Below, in pieces: positions 57,716 to 64,000 of a stretch of 64,000 nucleotides of DNA. The stretch covers positions 41,222 through 105,221 of the forward strand of contig DASREL010000065.1 of NCBI GenBank assembly GCA_035652075.1, read 5' to 3'. The translations under genes were made by a program, and so were the position numbers. The DNA comes from Gp6-AA45 sp035652075. GTDB taxonomy: Bacteria; Acidobacteriota; Vicinamibacteria; Vicinamibacterales; CAVVIG01. Within the stretch, counting starts at the first letter, position 1. Each line of letters opens with the position of its first letter. The notes under the pieces were generated by a model. The model did not search any database. It saw only the letters and a list, made by a program, of their open reading frames with translations, and was not told the origin of the DNA.

Positions 57716-60700
57716 TTAGAACGTGATCTTCGCGCCGAACCGGATGACGCGCGGTCCGACGATCGTGCTCACGTAGTTGGCCGTCGACGTGTTCTGACGG
57801 ATCAGGTTGCTGACGCCGTTGAACGACGTGCTGTTCGCCAGCGCGAGGACCGTGTTCGAGTTCGTGATGTTGAAGATCGCCATGTTCAGCGTCAGCCGGC
57901 GTGGCCCGCCGAACCGGATCGCCTTGTCGAAGTTCAGATCGAGCGTGTGAACCGCGGGATAGCGAAGGCTGTTGGTCGGCGTCAACTGGATGGCGACCGT
58001 GCCGGCGCCGTTGGGACGCGTGCCGGTGACGATGTCCGGGTTGAACGGGAAGTTCGAGTGCGCGTTGTAGTTCGCCGACGCGTTGATGTCGAACGGGAAC
58101 TGATAGAGGCCCGACAGCTTGAACACGTGCGGCGAGTTGCGCGTCCCGTCTTCGTTGCCGTTGATCATGTCGACCGGGTTGTGGTTCGTCGGATCGAGAT
58201 AATCGATGCTCGCGGTCGGCGCGTAGAACACTTCGTGGTTGTACACGTAGCTGGTCGACATCATCCAGCGATGCGTCATGCGCTTGCGGGCCGACAGCTC
58301 GAGGCCGTTGTACAGACGATACTGGTTGATGTTCTCCTGGATGGTGTTCGAGTGCAGCGGCGCGCTCAGGTTGTAGTACGTGCCCGTGTAGCTGCTCTGA
58401 TCGCACAGGCTATTGCCGCACGGTGCCGTGAACGTCTGCGGTCCGCCCGACAGATATTCGGCCGTGCTGTCCAGGTACCGGACGGCACTGCCGACGCACT
58501 GCTGCGACGCGCTGCCGCAGAAGTTGTCGTACTTGCGGTGGAAGTACATCACGCCGATGCCGAAGTTCGTCATCAACTCGTGATCGAGTCCGATCATGAA
58601 CTCGTCGGTCGTATCGTTCTTCATGTTGGGATCGACAATCGCGGTCGACGTCGGCGAACCTGGATTCGCTGGGTCGTACCCCGCCGGACTGTTCAACAGG
58701 TTCAGCGTTTTCCCGTCCGCCTTGAAGATCGAGAGCTCGTTGGCCTGGACGGTCTTGTCGCCGTTCAAGTCGACCCACGGGAACCGCAGCGTCGTCGTGG
58801 ACCCGGTCGGTTCGAGCGCTTGCGCCGTGAACACTCCGATCCCGTAGTAGCGGTTGTACGCCATCTTCACGACGCTCTTGCCGTCGCCCTTGAGATCGAA
58901 CGTCAGGCCGATGCGCGGCGACCAGTTGTTATAGCGCACGCCCGAATCAGCACCCGGGAAGTTGATCGCTGGGAGCTGCGTCGGCAGGACTCGGTCGGCC
59001 GGCACGGTGCCGGGCGTCGCGATGTCGTGCTGGTGGTCGTAGCGCAAACCGAGGTTGATCGTCGCGCGTCCCTTCTTGATCGAGTCCTGGATGTACAGGT
59101 CGCGCTGATACAGCGTGTAGTTGTAGTCGGCATCGCGCGAGATGTCGGCCTCGTTACAGAGCGAGTACGACACGCCGCCGATGACGCACGGCGCCTGGTT
59201 CGTCGTGCTGGTCGGCGTCGTGATCAACTGTCCGGGGACGAAGGCGTACGTGCCGCGATAGCGCGCCACGGCGCCGCCGCCGACGGTGCTCAGCGATTCG
59301 ACCGGCGACCGGCGCACGGCGAACCCGAACTTGATGGAGTGATCGGCGCCCATCCAGTTCGACTTGAAGTAGTTGCCGTCGGCGCGCACGTCGTCCTGCG
59401 GACGAATCGTGTGGTACGACGCGCTGCTCTTGCTGCGATCCCAGTAGCCGGTGTCGACCCAGTTGATCGCCTGCACGTCGGCCAGACCCGGATCCTCGAA
59501 ACCAAGGAACCAGTCCTCGGTGATGTGCGTGTACTGCGCGACGATTGTCAGGCTGTTGCCCGCGATCCAGCGGTGCGACGGCGTGTAGAAGATCGACGGC
59601 CCGGTCTGCTTCGCGCAGCTGATGAGCGGGTGGAACGCGTCGCATCCGCGCGACGTGCGCGTCTTGTCGCCGTAGGTGTAGGAGAACTCGGTCTGGTGGC
59701 CGGTCGCCTCCTGGAACTGCAGGCGGCCGTTGTAATTCGTCAGCGACGTCAGGTCGCCGAACAGACAGTTCTTGATGTCCTGCACGGCGAACTTGAACGA
59801 GCCGTCCGCGTTCTTGGCCGACGCCGGGTTCGCGGTGTTGATGATCGTCGAGCACGCCGAGTTGTTCTGGTCGAAGAAGCCGTTGATGCCGACGCGCACG
59901 TCGTTCTTCGACGCCGCGCCCCAGAACCACGCCTTGTTCTTCATGATCGGCCCGCCGATTTGCGCGCCGGTGTCACGGATGTCCTGGATCGGGTTGCCGC
60001 CTGCGACGTTCTGAAGGCGCATGTCGTCGGTCACGTTGATCGACTGGCACGAGCCCCACTGGCCGAAGCACTTGTCGTTCGTGTCGTAATAGCGCGCGAA
60101 GCCGGTGAAGTTGTTGCTGCCGCTGCGCGTAATGAAGTTGACCTGCACGCCCGCACCCTGCTGCGACGCGTCGGCGCCGGCCGTCGTGATTTGAATTTCT
60201 TCGAACGAGTCGAAGTCGTAGTAGGTCGGCGACGAGTTGCCCGACGCGATGTCGCTGATGACCGCGCCGTTGATGTTCCACTGCTGGTTCGTGCCGCTGC
60301 CCATCGCGTTGAACGACGTCTGCTGCCCCGACAGGTTGCCGCCGACGTTGACGCCGCTCATGACCATGCCCGGCGTCTGCTCGATGATGACCCACGGGTC
60401 GCGGGCGTTCGGAATCGACTGCAGCATGTCCTTGTTGAACGACGCCGCCATCGTCGTCGACTTGGTGTCGACGACCGGGCTCTCGCCCGTCACCGTCACC
60501 GTCTCTTGCACGGTCGACAATTCCAGTTTCGCGTTGACTTCAGCGTTGAAGCCCGCCTGGATGATGACGTCCGAACGGACGAACCGTTTGAAGCCGGCGA
60601 GTTCGAACGTCACCGAATAGGTGCCGATCGGGATCGTCGGAAAGCGGTAGGCGCCGCTCTCGCTGGTCGTGGCGACCATCGGTTGGATCAGCGCCGCGCC

Positions 60701-60856
60701 GGTCAGCGTGACCGTTGCGCCCGGAATCACGGCGCCGGTGCCGTCTGTCGCCTTCCCGAAGATCTCGCCAGTGCTCACCTGGGCTGCCGCGGATTCCACT
60801 CCGACGAGCAGTCCGAGACAGGCGAGCACGCACACACATCGCAGCACACGCTTCAT
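57716..60856 (-). CDS. TonB-dependent receptor, Oar-type, with carboxypeptidase-regulatory domain
   Basis: The product is 1046 aa. Signal peptide ends SAAAQ; residues about 27-110 are a carboxypeptidase-regulatory-like domain (GEIFGKATDGTGAVIPGATV). A plug (QETVTVTGESPVVDTKST) and a 22-strand barrel (FGFAVRRSPVES, GKSVVKMAYNRYYG) end in the OMP terminus IRFGAKITF. It imports an unknown peptide or glycan using ExbB-ExbD-TonB energy. A good AGGAGGG Shine-Dalgarno precedes the ATG. TPR and LolA-like genes follow in the operon. Confidence 0.92.
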   Translation of the reverse strand: MKRVLRCVCVLACLGLLVGVESAAAQVSTGEIFGKATDGTGAVIPGATVTLTGAALIQPMVATTSESGAYRFPTIPIGTYSVTFELAGFKRFVRSDVIIQAGFNAEVNAKLELSTVQETVTVTGESPVVDTKSTTMAASFNKDMLQSIPNARDPWVIIEQTPGMVMSGVNVGGNLSGQQTSFNAMGSGTNQQWNINGAVISDIASGNSSPTYYDFDSFEEIQITTAGADASQQGAGVQVNFITRSGSNNFTGFARYYDTNDKCFGQWGSCQSINVTDDMRLQNVAGGNPIQDIRDTGAQIGGPIMKNKAWFWGAASKNDVRVGINGFFDQNNSACSTIINTANPASAKNADGSFKFAVQDIKNCLFGDLTSLTNYNGRLQFQEATGHQTEFSYTYGDKTRTSRGCDAFHPLISCAKQTGPSIFYTPSHRWIAGNSLTIVAQYTHITEDWFLGFEDPGLADVQAINWVDTGYWDRSKSSASYHTIRPQDDVRADGNYFKSNWMGADHSIKFGFAVRRSPVESLSTVGGGAVARYRGTYAFVPGQLITTPTSTTNQAPCVIGGVSYSLCNEADISRDADYNYTLYQRDLYIQDSIKKGRATINLGLRYDHQHDIATPGTVPADRVLPTQLPAINFPGADSGVRYNNWSPRIGLTFDLKGDGKSVVKMAYNRYYGIGVFTAQALEPTGSTTTLRFPWVDLNGDKTVQANELSIFKADGKTLNLLNSPAGYDPANPGSPTSTAIVDPNMKNDTTDEFMIGLDHELMTNFGIGVMYFHRKYDNFCGSASQQCVGSAVRYLDSTAEYLSGGPQTFTAPCGNSLCDQSSYTGTYYNLSAPLHSNTIQENINQYRLYNGLELSARKRMTHRWMMSTSYVYNHEVFYAPTASIDYLDPTNHNPVDMINGNEDGTRNSPHVFKLSGLYQFPFDINASANYNAHSNFPFNPDIVTGTRPNGAGTVAIQLTPTNSLRYPAVHTLDLNFDKAIRFGGPRRLTLNMAIFNITNSNTVLALANSTSFNGVSNLIRQNTSTANYVSTIVGPRVIRFGAKITF

Positions 60857-60882
60857 ACACCCTCCTGAGAACGACTTACAAA

Positions 60883-60898
60883 GGCGATCCCTATCGCC
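60883..60898 (-). promoter_or_regulatory. Leader hairpin of the TonB-receptor operon
   Basis: GGCGAT-CCCT-ATCGCC forms a 6-bp stem about 27 nt before the ATG. It may stabilise the mRNA leader. Evidence is structural only. Confidence 0.3.
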
Positions 60899-61052
60899 AA
60901 AAGTGCGGGGTCGTCGACGCGAATGAACGGTGTCCGGTTATGAAAGTGCGCTAAGCCTAAGGGGGGATCGGGTCTGAATCAAGTGGCGATGCCGCCAAAC
61001 GTCACGAAAGGTGTCTGAAGTATCCAATTGTTTGGACGTTGTCGAAACATCT

Positions 61053-61072
61053 AATGTGCTACAATGTGCTAC
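61053..61072 (+). promoter_or_regulatory. Toxin-antitoxin promoter/operator with direct repeats
   Basis: Two tandem copies of AATGTGCTAC (61053-61062, 61063-61072) abut the antitoxin ATG. They overlap a TACAAT -10 box (61060-61065) that lies 7 nt before the ATG. Direct repeats over the promoter fit autorepression by a Phd-type antitoxin and a leaderless start. Confidence 0.5.
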
Positions 61073-61363
61073 ATGGATACGGCATCGTCGACCGTCGGCG
61101 TCCGCGAACTGCGTCAGAACCTGAGCGTGTATCTCGAGAAAGTGAAGCAAGGCGCCGTCTATACCGTGACGGAACACGGGCACGTCGTGGCCGAACTCCG
61201 CCCGGCGCCGCTCAGCGACGATCCGATCCAGCGCTTGATCAAGGACGGGATCGCCACGCCGGCTACGCGATCGGTCCGCGATCTCCCGAAACCGAAGATC
61301 AAATGGAAGGGCGCGAGGTCGCTGGCGGATACGCTCGACGAGTTGCGCGAAGACCGATTCTAG
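61073..61363 (+). CDS. Phd/YefM-type antitoxin
   Basis: The product is 96 aa from the ATG at 61073; an ATG 9 bp upstream lies in the operator repeats. The N-terminal DNA-binding domain reads VGVRELRQNLSVYLEKVKQG and VYTVTEHGHVVAELRP, the Phd/YefM signature. The C-terminal Arg/Lys-rich helix (SLADTLDELREDRF) would wrap the toxin. It overlaps the toxin start by one base. Confidence 0.88.
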   Translation: MDTASSTVGVRELRQNLSVYLEKVKQGAVYTVTEHGHVVAELRPAPLSDDPIQRLIKDGIATPATRSVRDLPKPKIKWKGARSLADTLDELREDRF

Positions 61364-61752
61364 TGGACCGATACACGTACATCGACACGTCGGCCGCGTT
61401 GAAGTTGGTGTTTCTCGAGCCGGAGACGCCGGAGGTCGAACGTCTGCTCCTCGAGACAGACGGCCTGCTGGCGTCCCGCTTGACCGAAGTCGAACTGGAA
61501 CGCGCGATGAAACGCACGCGCGACCGCCGGCTCGTGCAACAGGCGTCTGAGGTGTACGAATCGATCGTGTTCGTGAACATCACGCCGGCGATTACCAAAC
61601 GTGCGGCGGCGTTGCCGGATCCGAACCTGCGGTCGCTCGACGCGATTCATCTCGCGACCGCGCTCAGCGTGAACCTCGCGGATCTCGAGTTCCTGACCTT
61701 CGACGCGCGACTGGCGCGCGCCGCCCGCGCGCACGGTCTTACTGTCCCTTGA
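61363..61752 (+). CDS. vapC: PIN-domain toxin (VapC-type)
   Basis: The product is 129 aa from a GTG that shares the G of the antitoxin's TAG. The PIN acidic residues are Asp8 (YIDTSAALK), Glu43 or Glu45 (LTEVELERA), Asp93 (SLDAIHLATA) and Asp114 (FDARLARAA). VapC toxins cut tRNA or rRNA using magnesium. The antitoxin is Phd/YefM-like, a common pairing. Its end overlaps the convergent propeller gene by 14 bp. Confidence 0.88.
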   Translation: MDRYTYIDTSAALKLVFLEPETPEVERLLLETDGLLASRLTEVELERAMKRTRDRRLVQQASEVYESIVFVNITPAITKRAAALPDPNLRSLDAIHLATALSVNLADLEFLTFDARLARAARAHGLTVP

Positions 61753-64000
61753 GCGCGGGCACTCCGGCCGGCAGCGATCGATTGAACGCGGGAACATCCT
61801 GCTCCATCAGCCGCTTGTAATCCGTCTTGATATTGGTGAGGTCTTTTTCGATCCCTTCCATCACGCCGACGGACGTATCGGTCGGCGGGAAGTCGGCGCC
61901 GCCGCTGACGTCGCCCGCACCCGGACCGACTTCACCGTTCAGCCAGATCAGGTTCATGTAGATCCGGTACGCTTGCTGGAAGTACTTGTCGTCGCTCGTC
62001 ATCTGCGCCGGCTCGAGAACCTTTTGCTCGACGTCGTACAGACGCTTATCCATGTCGTCGATTTGCTTGAGCGCCGCGCCCGTCGCTGTCTTCCGCGCGT
62101 CCTCGAGCTGCTTCCGCATCACTTCGATCGAGTTGACGATGTCGGCAGAGGCGCTGATGTCGTCGCGCAGGCGCAACTGCAGCTTGACCGAGAGATCGAG
62201 GTCCTTGTCGGACGCCGCGACCTTCGGGTCGCGCAGGATCTGCATCGGCTGCGTCGTCGACTGACCGTCAACCGTCAACTTCACCGTGTAACGTCCAGGG
62301 GTCGCAATCGGTCCGACTTCGGCGGGATCGAGACCCCAGTGCGTCACCGGACGAACGTCCTTGTCCTTGAAGCGCGGCTCCTCCCAGATATGCGGGTTCT
62401 CGCGCGGCGTCGTGCGCAGCTGCACCAGGCGCGGCGGATCCCACCGCAGATCCCAGTTCACGCGATTGAGGCCGGCGCGCACGTTCTGCGGCGTCAGCGT
62501 CCGCACCACCTTGCCGTCGCCGTCGAGAATCTGCACCTGTGCCGATTTCGGCGCGTCCTTCACCGCGAAGTCGATGATGCCGCGCGCGCGCTGCGACCAG
62601 CGATACGCCGGACGCGGTGAGAACAATTTCATCGCCTCGGTCGTCGTCGGTCCACCCTGCTCGAGCGGGGTGACGTCGTCGAGGACGTACATGCCGCGGC
62701 CGTACGTCGAGATCACGACGTCGTGGAAATTCTTCTGCACTGTCACCCAGCTGACCGGCGCATGCGGCAGTCCCGCGGAGATCTCGGTCCAGTGTGCGCC
62801 GTCATCTTGCGAGTAGAAGAAGCCGTGACCAGTGCCGGCGAAGAGCATCCCCTTCTTGTTCGGGTCCTCCGCGACGGCTTTCACGTACGACAGCGGGTGT
62901 CTGTTCGGTAGATCGCCGTTGACGCGCGTCCACGTCGCGCCGAAATCGGTCGTCTTGAAGATGAACGGTGTCGGGTCGTCGCTCAGATGATGATCGACGG
63001 CGACGTATGCCGTGCCGGCGTCGAAATGTGACGGTTCGATCTTCGAGATCACGCCCCAGGACGGCAGGCCGCTGATATTTTTCGTGACGTCGTTCCACTT
63101 GTTGCCGCCGTCACGCGAGTTCCACAGCTTGCCGTCGTTCGTGCCGGCCCAGACGAGCCCCTTCTGCACATCCGAGAAGGCGATCGCGAAGATCACTTCC
63201 GGCGCGAACTGCCCGAGATTGTCTCCGACAATGCCGCCGGATGAAATGATCTTGGACGGATCCTGCGTCGACAGATCCGGGCTGATGATCTTCCAGCTCT
63301 GTCCGCCGTTCGTCGTCTGGAAGATGACATTGCAGCCGTAGAACACGTTGTTGTGGTCGAACGGATCGATCGCGAGCGGCGCGGTCCAGTGACAGCGGTA
63401 CTTCGAGTCCTGCGGCGGCGAATCGAGCGTGATCATCGCGGGCGCGACCGAACGCGGCGTCTTCGTGCGATGGTCGTAGCGCGTCACCTTGTTGCCGTAG
63501 CAGGTCGACCACACGATGTTCGGATCGACAGGGTCCGGAATCGTGTGACCCGACTCGCAGCCGCCGAGGCCGTGATCCCACTGATTGCCCAACCCGTTGT
63601 ACCCGGCGCCGGCGTTTTCCGCCGCGTTCGCCGGGCCGCGCATCGTCCCGTCGTCCTGCATGTTCGCGTACACCATGTACGGAACCTGGTTGTCGACGTA
63701 GACGTGATAAATCTGGCCGATCGGCAGCTGCACGCGCTGCGTGCTGCGGCCGTGCTGCTGCGTGATGGTCAAGCCGGCATCGTGCGTCAGCACGAAGCGA
63801 TCGGGATTCTTCGGATCCCACCAGATGTCATGGTTGTCGCCGCCCCACTGGCGCTCTTCGAACGTCTTGCCGCCGTCGATGGACTGCCAGAACGAGCTGT
63901 TCGACACGAGGATCTCGTCGGCGTTCGCCGGATTGACGGCGAGCCGGATGTAATACCCGGCGCGGCCGATCAAGCCGCGCGACCAGTTCACGACGCGCCA
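61739..64000 (-). CDS. VPS10/sortilin-like BNR-propeller protein (5' end outside window)
   Basis: At least 753 codons are visible and the frame is still open at base 64000, so the N-terminus and signal peptide lie beyond the window. BNR repeats are seen (SFWQSIDGGKTFEERQW, VIFQTTNGGQSWKII, LWNSRDGGNKWNDV, IFKTTDFGATWTRV, FFYSQDDGAHWTEI). A linker and FlgD-like domain (LTPQNVRAGLNRVNWDLRWD) follow, then a helical C-terminus. It is a paralogue in architecture of the protein at 24.8 kb. It probably binds external ligands; enzyme activity is unproven. Confidence 0.85.
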   Translation of the reverse strand, partial: WRVVNWSRGLIGRAGYYIRLAVNPANADEILVSNSSFWQSIDGGKTFEERQWGGDNHDIWWDPKNPDRFVLTHDAGLTITQQHGRSTQRVQLPIGQIYHVYVDNQVPYMVYANMQDDGTMRGPANAAENAGAGYNGLGNQWDHGLGGCESGHTIPDPVDPNIVWSTCYGNKVTRYDHRTKTPRSVAPAMITLDSPPQDSKYRCHWTAPLAIDPFDHNNVFYGCNVIFQTTNGGQSWKIISPDLSTQDPSKIISSGGIVGDNLGQFAPEVIFAIAFSDVQKGLVWAGTNDGKLWNSRDGGNKWNDVTKNISGLPSWGVISKIEPSHFDAGTAYVAVDHHLSDDPTPFIFKTTDFGATWTRVNGDLPNRHPLSYVKAVAEDPNKKGMLFAGTGHGFFYSQDDGAHWTEISAGLPHAPVSWVTVQKNFHDVVISTYGRGMYVLDDVTPLEQGGPTTTEAMKLFSPRPAYRWSQRARGIIDFAVKDAPKSAQVQILDGDGKVVRTLTPQNVRAGLNRVNWDLRWDPPRLVQLRTTPRENPHIWEEPRFKDKDVRPVTHWGLDPAEVGPIATPGRYTVKLTVDGQSTTQPMQILRDPKVAASDKDLDLSVKLQLRLRDDISASADIVNSIEVMRKQLEDARKTATGAALKQIDDMDKRLYDVEQKVLEPAQMTSDDKYFQQAYRIYMNLIWLNGEVGPGAGDVSGGADFPPTDTSVGVMEGIEKDLTNIKTDYKRLMEQDVPAFNRSLPAGVPALKGQ

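Noticed and set aside
57164..60868. A 1,234-codon open frame on the plus strand opposite the TonB receptor
   Set aside because: It is antisense to a clear TonB-dependent receptor; its composition (Arg/Val/Asp-rich, no domain) is that expected from the GC-rich complement of a real gene.
1..64000. tRNA, rRNA, riboswitch or prophage features
   Set aside because: I found no cloverleaf, rRNA segment, known riboswitch core, integrase, transposase or phage structural gene on reading both strands. Small undetected RNAs cannot be excluded.

Overview
The window is high-GC, densely packed DNA that looks like the chromosome of an acidobacterium (Acidobacteriota, Vicinamibacteria-like). This is inferred from gene content. 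It has an Oar-type TonB-dependent receptor with an N-terminal carboxypeptidase-regulatory domain, two VPS10/BNR-propeller proteins, an ADOP/MacB-type ABC permease and many secreted peptidases (S8, S9, S10, M28, S51). It also has a GH127 enzyme, DinB and DUF4159 proteins, and an S8 protease with a NIVWGT repeat tail. There are no rRNA or tRNA genes, no CRISPR array, no insertion sequence and no phage genes that I can see.

Layout. 0-6 kb: an NHL propeller (cut by the window edge), a cupin, a Tat-exported esterase, a luciferase-like flavoprotein, a GH-A clan glycosidase, a small outer-membrane barrel and a YdcF protein. 5-20.5 kb: a surface-glycoconjugate locus. Its core is a minus-strand, translationally coupled operon (17687 to 6021) with an O-antigen-ligase/polymerase-like protein, a glycosyltransferase fused to a cobalamin radical-SAM enzyme, a SPASM radical-SAM enzyme, three SAM methyltransferases, a second cobalamin radical-SAM enzyme, a deaminase-type amidohydrolase and a flippase. 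A divergent plus-strand operon adds a second flippase, a nucleotidyltransferase and a small secreted beta-sandwich protein. 20.5-36 kb: diheme cytochrome c, STAS, DUF4159, metallo-beta-lactamase, VPS10 propeller, NosL-like, CotH-like, DinB, GNAT, ABC permease, oxidoreductase and a large alpha/beta hydrolase. 36-54.7 kb: the NIVWGT subtilase with a GNAT partner, PD40 protein, M28 and S10 peptidases, GH127, S51, an ATP-dependent DNA ligase next to thioredoxin-like and ParB-like proteins, S9 peptidase, cyclophilin and RsgA. 54.7-64 kb: a phosphotriesterase-like Tat protein, a TonB receptor operon, a VapBC-type pair and a second VPS10 propeller cut by the right edge.

How the genes work together. 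Most of the window serves the cell envelope: building and exporting a decorated glycan (6-20 kb) and breaking down and importing external peptides and sugars (22-64 kb). Genes are very tightly packed, with ATGA/GTGA/TTGA stop-start overlaps, convergent overlaps of up to 134 bp and divergent start codons one base apart. Many start codons lack a Shine-Dalgarno sequence but have a TANNNT-like box 5-8 nt upstream, suggesting leaderless mRNAs.

Three DNA-level patterns stand out. (1) Short-word tandem or inverted repeats sit at gene ends, each locus using its own word. Two of them encode a secretion signal peptide, basic n-region on one arm and hydrophobic core on the other. (2) A small palindrome (GGCGGGTCC-loop-GGACCCGCC) lies in frame inside two unrelated protein genes and is read in the same frame in both. 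(3) The radical-SAM/glycosyltransferase/methyltransferase locus is the best candidate for an undescribed pathway.
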